Part shown: in pieces, positions 35,396-47,230 of the stretch | Layout of the letters: the number at the start of each line of letters is the position of its first letter | Position numbering within the stretch: position 1 is the stretch's first letter | Assembly: GCA_910589415.1 (NCBI GenBank) | Contig: OU342634.1 | Location: 23,805,144 to 23,869,143 of the forward strand | From: Malachius bipustulatus | Lineage: Eukaryota; Arthropoda; Insecta; Coleoptera; Melyridae | Direction: 5' to 3' | Length of the DNA stretch: 64,000 nt | Program-made: the position numbers and the translations under genes | Notes under the pieces: model-generated | Told to the model about the DNA's origin: nothing | Database searches by the model: none | What the model saw: only the letters and a program-made list of their open reading frames with translations

Positions 35396-36625
35396 TACAG
35401 GGTGTCCCATAATATGAGGGCAATCTCCCGGATTTGGGTATAAATTTCGTAAAAATAAATGAAAAAATAGCTATAGAATTATTTCCTCAGAGACACCCCT
35501 ACAAAGATATTAGCTGTTGAAGTTGAGGGTTGAAAATCAATTTTTTGCAATAACTTTTTTATTTCTTGACCGATTTTGATAATTTTTGGTTTTATTTTGT
35601 ATTTTTTTGGACTGTTTAGAATAGGGTTTCATAATCTTTGGTAGCACATACATAGACCTCGGGATGGCATCACCCCCTCATTCACTTGAAAGAAAACAAT
35701 AAGAATAATAATTTTACAGTTTTTTTTTTTTTTTTTTTAAGGTTAATTTTCTTTTTATTTGACATTTTTTACATAAAAAATGTATCTTTATTTATTTCGA
35801 TAGAGCGAACCGTTATCGAGTTAAACGTCCTTCTAATAGGTGATGCGTCGCAGGAACTTTCTAAATTTTAAGTAAATTTTAACAAGATGGCTGACCTTTG
35901 ACAGTAAATTGAGCAGGAAACAAAACAATAACTTAATTAAATACACGTCAAATAGTGTCAAAGATTTCATTTCATGCAGATTCAATTCTAAATGATTTTC
36001 TGCGTATTCAGCGTTTGTGTAAATCATTTTAAAATCAGTTAGAATAATTGAATCTGCATGAAATGAAATCTTTGACACTATTTGCGTGTATTTAATTAAG
36101 TTATTGTTTTGTTTCCTGCTCAATTTACTGTCAAAGGTCAGCCATCTTGTTAAAATTTACTTAAAATTTAGAAAGTTCCTGCGACGCATCACCTATTAGA
36201 AGGACGTTTATCTCGATAACGGTTCGCTCTATCGAAATAAATAAAGATACATTTTTCATGTAAAAAATATCAAATAAAAAGAAAATTAACCTTAAAAAAC
36301 TGTAAAATTTTTATTTTTATTGTTTTCTTTCAAGTGAATGAGGGGGATATGCCATCCCGAGGTCTATGTATGTGCTACAAAAGATTAAGAAACACTATTA
36401 ATTCTAAACAGTTCAAAATAATACAAAATAACATCAAAAGTTATCAAAATCGGTCAAGAAATAAAAAAGTTATTGCAAAAAATTGATTTTCAACCCTCAA
36501 CTTCAACAGCTAATATCTTTGTAGGGGTGTCTCTGAGGAATTAATTTTATAGCTATTTTTTCATTTATTTTTACGAAATTTACCCAAATCCGGGAGATTG
36601 TCCACATATTATGGGACACCCTGTA
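35396..36625. mobile_element. TA-flanked palindromic element, 1.23 kb, near-perfect hairpin
   Basis: The ends TATACAGGGTGTCCCATAAT and ATTATGGGACACCCTGTATA are inverted. The arms run inward almost continuously, with CCCGGATTTGGGTA, GAGACACCCCTACAAAGATATTAGCTG and GATGCGTCGCAGGAAC all mirrored, to a loop of roughly 50 bp near 35990-36045. The left arm contains a run of about 20 T at 35719-35738 where the right arm has only A6. There is no transposase; small frames are arm artefacts. If transcribed it would form a hairpin of about 590 bp. Confidence 0.92.
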
Positions 36626-39015
36626 TACGTCAGTTTTTTTCTAAATAGGTAAGTTTTCGAATATTCAAACAACCTTATAATTATCAGGTACTTTAAAAAA
36701 TAATGTATTTACGAAAATCTATAGAAGATAACATTTTGAATTTTAGGTATCAGAGATTTTTTGCTTCGTTTTTAGACGGTTCCTGATACCTTCATATTTG
36801 AGGGAGTTAATAAGCTCTCTGTATCAGCTACAGATTTTTATAGACTATCAATATAACCAATATTAAATGATAGAGGTAAGTAGGTACCTACATCAGCAGG
36901 AAAAATAAAAATAGAAGCAAGCAAGAAGTGCCAGGTGTATTTCTTCTCTCTAGCCAGTGGTACCCAACGTCCGGTCTTCTCGGCTTTCGGCGAACGCCCA
37001 AAGAGTACCACGTGTCCACGTGCCGAGCTATTTGAGCCGCTGTGCTCATTAGTAGCAGTACCCGTCTGTCCAGGCGGCTAGACGGTATTATTGAACTTTT
37101 TATCCATCCAACATGAGATCTCTATGAAGATAGTATAGGTACCCATGTAGGAAATACATAATATTATACTGATTCGATCAAAATAAAAGTACCTTGCAAT
37201 GTAACTTAGCAGAATAAAATGATTCAATGAATTATGAAAACAAAAAAACCATAATAAATATTTGATTTATGGGTAAAAATTGTTTTATTTTATCGTTTAG
37301 TATAAGACGTAAAATAAAATTACCTACCTTTTTTATTATGTCTTTGAATAAACAAAGTTAAAAAAAAAGAATCTCCTAAATCTGGTTGTATTATAAGTAT
37401 CATATTCAATCGTAGAGAGAGACAAAAGCCTGGTGCTAACACCGCCAACCTTAATAGCAAGGACTCAGGAAGCAAACTTCCTAAAGAGGCCAGGGTCTCA
37501 TTAATTTGTCTCAGCAGGTAAGTCAGAATTTTCTCGATTGCAATACACTTGAACAATCCGACTAAACTATTAAAAAAAAAAACAAACAAATAAACAAGTC
37601 AAACTATTTGAAAGATATTACTGCTTGAAATGGGCCAGACGCGAGAAGAAAATTGACGTTCCCATTAGGTATGGTAAAGTGTGGTGTAAAGTTTGCGAAC
37701 TACCGTACCCAAATAATCTCCGTTTCAGTGATGCTGCCCACTTCACCAACGAGTAACGATAAGAAGACGTTTTAAGACAACCATAAATATTGCTGTATTA
37801 ATAACAAATATCTAAGGAATTACAGGGGAAGCTTGAACAAACGCTCGTATAAGTATAGCATCCCCGAGTACGTGATATCAAGTAAAAGCTCTCCCTAAAA
37901 TTCTTCTTTGCAGATAAAATCAAATGCAGACTGTCTGGATAAAAAAAAAAATCTCCGAAACTTAATAGCTACAAACTCGTTATCCCGACTTATTCTTCTC
38001 CGACTTATATTAGAAATAAATTGATATCTATATATTTGGTTGAAAATTTCTTAAATTAACAATTATTCACGCTCTTTCTATAAGAAGTTATATAAAACTA
38101 CATTCGAAGATGATTGATGGATAAGATAAGATGAAAGAGTGAAGCTATAGGATAATGTGTATAAGCTACAGTGTATTATTGAAATAACTATTGCGTTCAA
38201 GTTTTTGAAATTAATGCAATATTTTTTGTAATAAAAGCTCCTAATAAATATTTTGATATACTGAACATGAAAGGTAATCGTATAAAAATAGAATGATAAA
38301 TGGAGCCGTATCTGTGGATCTAGGTTTGTTCAGTTCTTTTTCACTTGCTAAACTATTCTGGTTAAAATGAAATATATTATGCCATAATGATAATCTTCTA
38401 GAGATTTATGCATCGTTTAATACCGAGCCCGTATTCCTTATCCGCATACATGGCAATTAAAGTTGTTAAAAAACCGTAAATTTATAATCAGAGGTGTGTT
38501 ATCTTAATTTCAGCCATCCACGTTTCAGTGTATTAGAAATCCAGTTACAAAATATTCCAATGACATATAAATTATGATACAGCAATAGGTAACATTAACC
38601 ACCGCAAAGTTATTTACAGGTGTAAGATTTAACTGTCATGGAAAACGTCTGGGATTGTACCTAATGAAAGTACAATTTATTGTGGTCGGTAATTACGATT
38701 ACTGTAATAAAAGACAATTGCACTTATTATCGTAAGGAAGAGTATACTAATGAACCAACCAGTTTTGCTATTAAATGTTTTCTATAATATATTGCAGTCG
38801 ATTGCTGAAATTGTAGGTAATAAGAAAAAAAACTTATACCCTGCCATTCTTCTAGACTTTCTATACTTATAGAAAAATTTCAATTTTACTCAATATTACC
38901 ACTATTTACCACAACCACAACTTACCACTATTAGACGTTATTATTTTTTTTTGTGTAACTCGACTGATTTTTCGGGACTTTCTCCCCGCTCGTTCGTCCC
39001 CAAAATGTTCCACTC
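36626..39015. other. Non-coding DNA with one GC-rich patch
   Basis: About 2.4 kb without a gene. The patch 36945-37090 is clearly GC-richer and starts CCAGTGGTACCCAACG, resembling the CAGTGGTTCCCAAC end of some hAT transposons; no partner end was found. GTAAGTAGGTACCTAC occurs at about 36880. The frame at 37320-37589 (minus) has no motif. Confidence 0.4.
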
Positions 39016-39756
39016 TACACTGAGAAAAAAACATTCAAACGGCAGCTTCTTGACTGAGCATTTGTCCTGCAGCAGTTTCTCTTAAACTAGGAATCGTTAA
39101 AACTTTACTGCTTTGAAAATATGTAAGTGTATTATAAACAGTATCTGTTTCCATCAAAAGTATATATTTTTGAAAGGTGTAAATAAAAGTCAAGTTCAGG
39201 ATTAATTTTTCCGAATCCTGTGAAAAGGTAAAATAAAATGCCAAAAGATCGTAATCTTAAATGTCACAACCTTAAGTTGGTCCAAACCGTTCAGTAGAAT
39301 TTAAACGGCATAATATCAGTTTAAATGCAAAAGATAGAACGCAGTAATTCTAACTATGAACAGCCGTCAACGTTTGAATGTTAAGTTTCAGTTAGATTGG
39401 ACATTCTATTCAGAATTGAATTCATGCATTCCAGTATTCAATTTTATACGTAAAGCATGATTGTTGTATAGCAAGTTTACACTGAAAGTTTAGCTTGGTG
39501 TTCCATACTGACGGCAAGCTGAAAGAAACGACAAAAATTTAGATCCGAATGTTCTCGGGCAGGACTTTCTGAAGATTTTACTTCCCGTAGGTATAGTTAT
39601 AGGTTTGTTTATTGGGCTTTGCGTCAGTGAATTGACGGAAGCTGTGGCGCGCGTATGTATAGCAGACCTGCTTGGACCTGGCTAAAATTGTACGACCTGG
39701 TTTTTCTTCATCTTCATCTTTTACCGTTGATTGAACAATTTGGTTCAATCAACCAC

Positions 39757-40236
39757 AATGTATATTATTATACATTTTCAAATTGTCAGCGAGAAAATTA
39801 CAGATGGTTTTCACAGTAGAAGTTTTTATTGAGTAAGTAGTTTATGGGCTAAAAACAAGTGATCGCCATTTTTTATATAAAAATTGTAACACTGTAAAGT
39901 AATTTATATTTGGGGCGCCGTTCTCGACGGTCTATACATGCTTTGAAATCGAAAAATGACTGCAAAAATACTTTTTACACTTGTTTCTTGCCCATAAACT
40001 ACTCATCAAAACTTCAACTGATGTGAAAACCATCTGCGTACCTATATTTAATTTTTACAGACAATTTGAAAATTTATCATAATATGTCTCATTTAAAATG
40101 TGTCCCATAAAAAAAATCTATCACCAAGTCACTGCGCTTTTTGAACCCTACAACTTTCGTATTTGGTTTTTTTCATTAACAATCCCAGTGGTATACCTAC
40201 AGGTACTTTAACGCACTTATGAGACACCCTATTCTA
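39757..40236. repeat. Palindromic element nested in the 39016 element
   Basis: Left arm TACATTTTCAAATTGTC...CAGATGGTTTTCACA...GTAGTTTATGGGC is mirrored by GCCCATAAACTAC...TGTGAAAACCATCTG...GACAATTTGAAAA. The right side continues to GTGTCCCATAA and TGAGACACCCTA, like the CAGGGTG family, but the left outer arm is lost. A diverged relative of subfamily A. Confidence 0.7.
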
Positions 40237-40283
40237 CAAATAAAAGCAGTAGGTAAAGACTGTGGGAATGGAAACGGCACAGA

Positions 40284-40386
40284 TGTACAAATCAAACGGC
40301 ATGACAGTACAGAGCAATCTGTATGAATGTACAAACAAGCCGTATAAAAGTACAGAATAAACGGCAGGGAAGTACAGAACAAACAG
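40284..40386. repeat. Minisatellite, ~22-bp unit, about 4.7 copies
   Basis: Units begin at 40284, 40306, 40328, 40349 and 40371. Each starts (A/T)GTACA and most contain a CGG or CCG-like centre (for example TGTACAAATCAAACGGCATGAC). Spacing is 22, 22, 21 and 22 bp. The overlapping minus-strand frames at 40197-40513 are products of this repeat. Confidence 0.75.
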
Positions 40387-40718
40387 AAAAAATGCTCGAT
40401 ATGAAAGTAAACTGTAAGAAATAAACTGAAAAACATTGTAAATGACAATGCAAAAGCGTCCGAATCTGTAGTATTCTATACACGCAGCAATTTACATTTG
40501 TCCATTTAGGCATGGTAGTTCTAATATGCTGTAAGCTTGATTACTACGGTCAAAACAGTTTAACACCCCTGTACCTGGCAGTTAAAACTTAACGTAAAAT
40601 GTTACCATGCCCCTGCAATTTAATATAACAGTAGTTACCGGCGCCAAGCAAATTAACGTACAATAGTATAAAATAATCGCTTGTACGTTTATTTTAAACA
40701 TACTTTTTTCTCAGTGTA

Positions 40719-41582
40719 TACAGGGTGCGGCGCGAGAACCTTAGGGCATTTTTATATTGAGAAGTCCAAGGAGTAGAAGTCTAAAAATTTGTACGTGTAT
40801 AATTTTGGTTTTGACGAGCTGAATTAAAATATTCACAACCCCTCACCATTTCCGGTTATACCGGAAGTAGCCATCAACTATCTTATTTTAAACGGGACAA
40901 CTTGTATATTATTACATTTTCAGATTGCCTGAAAAAATATAATAAAAATGGTGTTTGTAGGTCAAAATTGGAACGAGTAGTTTATGAGTTATAAACAAAT
41001 GAAAATCGCAATTTTTCATTTTCAAAGCAGCTTAGGTCGAAAACGGGTCAAGATAGATGAAAACGGCTTACATGTCCCTATCTTAACTTTTCACGTAGTA
41101 TTCTATGGTGCTGATGAAATTTGTATACAAAGTGATGAAAAATCAGCGTTTTCAAAAAGAAAATTAATAAAAAAAAATTTTTTTTTAGGTACTCCAGCAT
41201 AGTATACAAAAAGTTAGGATAGGGACATGTAAGCCGTTTTCCGATATCTTGACCCGTTTTCAAGCTAAGCTGCTTTGAAAATGGAAAATTGCAATTTTCA
41301 TTTGTTTATAACTCATTAATTAGTCGTTACAAATTTGAACTGTAAATATCATTTTTATTACTGTTTTTCATGCAGTATGAAAATGTAATAATATACAGGG
41401 TGTACCATTAAAAAAAAAAGAAAAATATGGCAACTTCCGGTGTAACCGGAAGTGGTGTGGGGTTGTGAATATTTTAGTTCAGCTCGTCAAAATCGAAATT
41501 ATACACATACAAATTTTTAGACTTCTACTCCCAGGACTTCTCCATATAAAAGTGCCCTAAGGTTCTCGCGCCTCACCTTGTA
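40719..41582. mobile_element. TA-flanked palindromic element (subfamily A relative)
   Basis: Ends TATACAGGGTGCGGCGCGAGAACC and GGTTCTCGCGCCTCACCTTGTA are inverted. The arms continue through GACGAGCTGAA, CTTCCGG...CCGGAAG, TTGTTTATAACTCA and GGGACATGTAAGCCG, giving an 864-bp hairpin. An internal TATACAGGGTGTACC at about 41392 marks an older inner boundary. The core resembles 24452 and 27121 at lower identity. Non-coding. Confidence 0.88.
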
Positions 41583-43930
41583 CAGAAAATTATACTGGTT
41601 ATTTGGTATCTCATAACTGAAGATACACTCTCTCAGAATTATTGCTCTTTCCAAGTGAGCTGCTTCTGTATTATAACAAAATTTAATTGTTCCTTTCAAC
41701 AGCTCCAAACCTCTTTTCGAGCCAAATCCTCGCTGCCCCTCCCCTCCCCCTTCCTCTACGAAAGTATTTGAAACAGAAACTAACACCCTGTTATCTAGAG
41801 CGCGTTCGCTTTCCCGAATCATTCTCTCTCCCTGGTCGTTTGCACAACCTCATATCAACAGCGTAAGGCCCATAAGAACGAGCCTGACTCGCTCGAAAAG
41901 TCAACGACCAGTAGAAACTCTTTCAATATTCAATTCAGTCCGTTTATTTATTATCGAATTTATTCCATTTTGTTGTTATACACACTGTAAAATTGCAAGA
42001 AATACATATCAAGACATATCAACTAACAAAAATTCTGTTATAGGCCTTAAAATCTGCCTCTTATAATAAGAAGTCCCAGCTTAACAATAAATACCTCGAA
42101 CAACTTAACAAAACTAGGAGAAAGGTGAACTTTCTCATGGTAGGTAGCTCAAATCAATAAAATATCATCAGAAATAACTTAATCAAAATCATAAAAAAAA
42201 AAATTTCTTGCAGTCTGAGATATGCACTCTGGATTCAATAAGTGGTCTGCTTCATCCTCCTTACTTGAAAAATCAACAAGTTGTAAAGGCAGTTTTACCT
42301 TTTTACCTACGGAACAGTACAAAAATAAAAGCCTGGGACTCATAACCTGTTTTTTAATTTTTTACATTGTAACGGAGGTTAATATGGTAAGAAACTTGAG
42401 AGCTTCAATATCGAGAGAGATGAAACTACATCATCCTGAGGTTACGTATTCACTATTTATATTACATAGAAAAGAAATTCTAATTGTCAAAACACAAAAA
42501 TCTACTTCGCAAAAGGGCCATTTTCTTATAACAAACACATCAGCAAAACTTGATATCCTATAGAACTCTAGATTTCTAGTGCAGCAGAGTGAATTGGTGT
42601 AGTTTTTTGGTAGGATGCATACATGATAGGTATTGTGCCTTATTATATGCTGGGCCTTATTACCCCCAGGTACCTTATACACAACTCTGGTTACATTGTA
42701 AGTGTATGAGAGATTTCTCTTCACTTTTCTTAAGGATTAACGCTGCGGTCACTTACTTTTATGTACTTGGAATTACCTGCATGTACGATTATAACAATAC
42801 ATTAAATTGATTTTAGTTCTGAGTATTTTTTGTCCACGCTAAGTATATTATTAATTTATTTTTTATACTTGTAATTTGCTCATTTCATGGTATTAAACAC
42901 AATTACTTTAAAAGCTTGTATTTACTTAACAAATTTTTTATTTGTGTGTAATTTTTGAATTACAACACATTAACCTCTTTCTGTTTTCACATTTTGAAGT
43001 GGCGTGAAACAGCAAAATTTATATTTATATAAAGTTTCACTTATACAGTAAGTAAATAAAAAGCTCATAATATTGTTAATTGCGACTATTAGGACTTTAT
43101 TGTACGGTTATCTCACTAACCCGCCTCAGAGATCATCATCGTTGTAATTTCAACTTCATGCGAATAATTATTTGCGTTGATTACTTTGTTGTGCAGTAAA
43201 TTTTATCTTTTGGCGAAACGGAGTTACGTATGTATGTTGATATGGATCATCCATATTATTTCAATCCCCGCGAAATTAAAAGCCTCAACAGAAAGGGTCA
43301 TTGCCCAGGAAACTTGAATATTTAAATTAGTGCCAATTTCACTGTATAAATCACACCGCATACAGAAGTTAATCATTGACTCGTTGGTATTTTGGGCATT
43401 TAAATTTAATAACTCCATGTTATAAGGTTACCTCCCAGTCAAAAACTGTACATTTTATGTTTTTAAAAACGTTATAATGGGCCACAAATTATTACAATAG
43501 CTATGCTATTTTAAAGCATTAATTAATTTAGCCGTTGCAGTAGGTAGGTATTGTTTTATTTTCTTCATAAAGAGTGAGCAACAAAAAAAGATTGACGGTA
43601 GGCCGTGACTTTTGTAATGTGTAATGTGTGTTGAGTTGCAATTCCTAACTAACAATGGGGAACTATTCACTTCATAAATTTAACTATCTGAACTCAAAAA
43701 GTGTCTCGCGACATCTCTTTTTCCATTTTTATTATTTTATATTTTTTCTGTTTAAATTTTCCTTTGGTTTTTATTTGTTTTACCTCCAATTTTGCTTTAT
43801 AAAGTAAATTAGTGTGTATTTAATCCTGTTTTTTTTATTTGGTTTTCATTATTGAGTATCTCTGATATAAACAAACTTCTTGATGATTTTATTGATTTTG
43901 TTATAGCAAATACAGAAACAAAGTACGTAT
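41583..43930. other. Non-coding DNA, no recognised gene
   Basis: About 2.3 kb. Frames of 60-113 codons (such as 42222-42563 plus and 42431-42724 minus) overlap each other on opposite strands and have no recognised motif. A C-rich patch lies at about 41730-41755. Confidence 0.4.
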
Positions 43931-44139
43931 TGTAGTGTTTGTCAGGATAGCTTTTAATTGAAACCAACTAATAATTTAACGTTATTTTTATTAGATCTTT
44001 TTGAGTCTTCTAATATTCACCATCAATTCTCTAACTTATTTATTTACTCTACTGTCACCTGCTGTCATGGTTACACATTACCTGCAGACAGGGACTACTT
44101 AGAATATATAAATTTAATTAAAAATTCAGACATACTACA
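43931..44139. repeat. Left LTR of the 43931-45895 element
   Basis: 209 bp, TGTAGTG...CATACTACA. Nearly identical to 45687-45895, with differences such as TTTTGAGTC versus CTTGAGTA near position 70 of the repeat. High identity of the pair argues for a recent insertion. Confidence 0.85.
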
Positions 44140-44439
44140 ATTCGGCCATTCTGACCTTACTGTCTGACCTCAGACATGTCGATATTAATTAAATTCTTAA
44201 TTATACACAAACTTAAATCTAAACCATATGACAAATACTTAATATAACTCACACCATTATAATAATTCAACTAAATAAAAGTAATACATAACTATCAAAA
44301 AATAAATACAAATACATAATCATAATTCATCATAATACATAATTTCTTATATTTTGCATAATTCGTCCTAATAGGTACATAATTTCATAATAATTAACTA
44401 CATAATAATTTTCCATAATTTTTCCTAATAGATATTATA

Positions 44440-45190
44440 TAACTGCATAATAACTTCGTAATTCATAATAATATTGTCTTCTTCATAAATAATTTTCCAT
44501 AACTTTTCCTAATAGATACATAACTGCATAATAACTTCGTAATTCATAATAATATTGTCTTCTTCATAAATAATTTTCCATAACTTTTCCTAATAGATAC
44601 ATAACTTCATAATTCATAATAATATTGTCTTCTTCATAAATAATTTTCCATAACTTTTCCTAATAGATACATAACTTCATAATTCATAATAATATTGTCT
44701 TCTTCATAAACAATTTTCCATAACTTTTCCTAATAGATTACATAACTTCATAATTCATAATAATATTGTCTTCTTCATAAATAATTTTCCATAACTTTTC
44801 CTAATAGATACATAACTTCATAATTCATAATAATATTGTCTTCTTCATAAATAATTTTCCATAACTTTTCCTAATAGATACATAACTTCATAATTCATAA
44901 TAATATTGTCTTCTTCATAAACAATTTTCCATAACTTTTCCTAATAGATTACATAACTTCATAATTCATAATAATATTGTCTTCTTCATTAATAATTTTC
45001 CATAACTTTTCCTAATAGATACATAACTTCATAATTCATAATAATATTGTCTTCTTCATAAATAATTTTCCATAACTTTTCCTAATAGATACATAACTTC
45101 GTAATTCATAATAATATTGTCTTTTTCATAAATAATTTTCCATAATTTTTCCTAATAGATACATAACTTCATAATAACTTCGTAATTCAT
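44440..45190. repeat. 70-bp satellite array, ten units with three-unit higher order
   Basis: The anchor TTGTCTT ends at 44480, 44561, 44631, 44701, 44772, 44842, 44912, 44983, 45053 and 45123, so the spacing is 70-71 bp except a first unit of 81. Units starting at 44701 and 44912 share the same variants (AAACAATT and GATTACAT), giving a 211-bp three-unit repeat. Shorter diverged units precede the array from about 44330. It lies wholly within the LTR element. Confidence 0.9.
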
Positions 45191-45686
45191 AATTTTCCAT
45201 AACAATAACAATGTCCTAATAAGTACATAACTTCTTTGGTCACTTGTGCTTGCACCTTTTCTTTCCATAGTTACTTCAAATCTAGCATAAAGTTTTTAGC
45301 AACTTGATATGGAGCGTTTTTTACGTTATACGCTAGGGTACCAACTTTTCCTAGCTGCATAACAATAGCTGGATCATTCGACTGATGTGTCATTTATATT
45401 GTCAATTTCTAATTATAATAAAAATAGTCCGAATTCCACGTTATAACTACCACTTACATCGGTTAGGTATTCTATCAATCGTTCGGGGGACAAAGTCAAC
45501 TACTGGAGTCACTCGACGATACTTTCTTGAGGGAGGATTGTAATAACTAATAACACCAACACCGATTCATGCGCTGCATCCACTAATAAGTACATAATTT
45601 TCTTAATTTCATAATCTCATAACACATGACTATAGTTAACGGAGATAATTCAATGCACATGGACTTCACATCCCGCTTCTGAAATT

Positions 45687-45895
45687 TGTAGTGTTTGTCA
45701 GGATAGCTTTTAATTGAAACCAACTAATAATTTAACGTTATTTTTATTAGATCTTCTTGAGTATTCTAATATTCAACATCAATTCTCTAACTTATTTATT
45801 TACTCTACTGTCACCTGCTGTCATGGTTACACATTACCTGCAGACAGGGACTACTTAGAATATATAAATTTAATTAAAAATTCAGACATACTACA
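45687..45895. repeat. Right LTR of the 43931-45895 element
   Basis: 209-bp direct repeat of the left LTR, ending ACTACA just before the GTAT target duplication. Confidence 0.85.
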
Positions 45896-46030
45896 GTATT
45901 ACATTTTTCATAGTACCTAATAGGTAATTTCACAAGCTAAGAATTTTTTTATTTTATTAAGCTAATCGATAAAAATCTATTCGAGATCTATGGAAATTGG
46001 AAGGTACACTTCCAATAAACAATTAAGACA

Positions 46031-47230
46031 TACAGGGTGTCCGGAAATTATGAGCAAAAAATTAAGGGGATGATTCTTCTTGATGAAATATTGCCAAAAG
46101 TATCTATAATTTTTTTTCGAAAACTCAAAAAGAAGAAAGTTATAAGCCTCCAAAGTTGATTTTTTAAATCAATATTTTTTTATAACTTTTTTTCTAGTGT
46201 ACGGATTTTCTTAAAATTTGACACACTTGTCACTGATGTTGCTTTACATCCTTGGTTCAAATTAGACTTGAATCCCTCGAAATCAAAAGGCCTTAACTGC
46301 CCTTGACCTTCAAAAAAGGCCTATAACTTTTTTCGTAATATTTTTTTCGGAGTTTTGAAGACGCACAATTGAAGAACATGAAGAAATATTCGGAAAAGGT
46401 CCTCTTTGTCTATCACGATAAAATGACCTGCTTCCGAGTAAAACAGTTTCAAAAATTTGCTTGCACTAAAATTGATCACCATAAACTATGATCATTCTGC
46501 AACAATACCAAAGCATGTTTTGGGAACGGTGGCAGGGTTGCCTAGGAAACAAGACGTTTGCTTTGGATTTCATTTTGACAGCAATTTATTATTTTTTTTA
46601 ATTAAAATTATTTTATTATTTTATTAAAAAAAATGATTAAAAATTTTTTTTCATTTTCAAAAAAAAATCATTTCCAGTCTATTTATAATACGAATGTCTC
46701 TGTTTTGTACATAACTAGGCAATCCTGCAGCTGTTTCCTAAGCATGCTTTGGTGTTGTTGCAGAATGATCATAGTTTATGGTGATCAATTTTAGTGCAGG
46801 AAAATTTTTAAAACAGTTTTACTCGGAAACGGGTCATTTTATCGTGATAGACAAAGAGGACTTTTTCCGAATATTTCTTCACGTTCTTCAATTGTGCGTC
46901 TTCAAAACTCAGAAAAAAATATTACGAAAAAAGTTATAGGCCTTTTTTGAAGGTCAAGGGCAGTTAAGGCCTTTTGATTTTGAGGGATTCAAGTCTAATT
47001 TGAACCAAGGATGTAAAGCAACATCAGTGACAAGTGTGTCAAATTTTAAGAAAATCCGTACACTAGAAAAAAAGTTATAAAAAAATATTGATTTAAAAAA
47101 ATCAACTTTGGAGGCTTATAACTTTCTTCTTTTTGAGTTTTCGAAAAAAAATTATAGATACTTTTGGCAATATTTCATCAAGAAGAATCACCCCCTTAAT
47201 TTTTTGCTCATAATTTCCGGACACCCTGTA
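46031..47230. mobile_element. TA-flanked palindromic element (subfamily B, copy 1)
   Basis: Ends TACAGGGTGTCCGGAAATTATGAGC and its inverse. The 1200-bp element folds into two long arms with AGGCCTTAACTGCCCTTGACC, AGAGGACCTTTTCCGAATATTTC and TGATCACCATAAACTATGATCATTCTGCAACA mirrored, around an AT-rich loop near 46590-46690. No coding capacity. A nearly identical copy lies at 50394-51596. Confidence 0.92.

Larger units (their letters stand above)
39016..40718. mobile_element. TA-flanked element with CACTGAGAAAAAA ends
   Basis: Left end TACACTGAGAAAAAAACATT (39016) and right end ACTTTTTTCTCAGTGTA (40718) are inverted with TA at each edge, consistent with a Tc1/mariner-type non-autonomous transposon of 1.7 kb. 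It has no transposase frame. Inside lie a palindrome (39757-40236) and a 22-bp minisatellite (40284-40386). Its right edge directly abuts the next element at 40719. Confidence 0.65.
43931..45895. mobile_element. Non-coding LTR retroelement with internal satellite array
   Basis: Two direct repeats of 209 bp (43931-44139 and 45687-45895) differ at only a few positions. Each starts TGTAGTG and ends ATACTACA, a TG...CA LTR with short inverted ends. The whole unit is flanked by a 4-bp duplication GTAT (43927-43930, 45896-45899), so it inserted as one element. The 1.55-kb interior has no gag or pol frame and consists largely of a 70-bp satellite, with a unique part at about 45190-45686. A primer-binding site was not identified on either strand. 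It is a TRIM/LARD-like non-autonomous element. A GAGGGAGGA run at about 45531 could be a polypurine relic. Confidence 0.85.

Noticed and set aside
40197..40513. Two overlapping minus-strand frames with Cys-rich repeats
   Set aside because: They are products of the 22-bp minisatellite read in two frames.
44440..45190. CRISPR-like regular array
   Set aside because: Units are contiguous 70-bp satellite copies with no unique spacers, in eukaryotic DNA within an LTR element.
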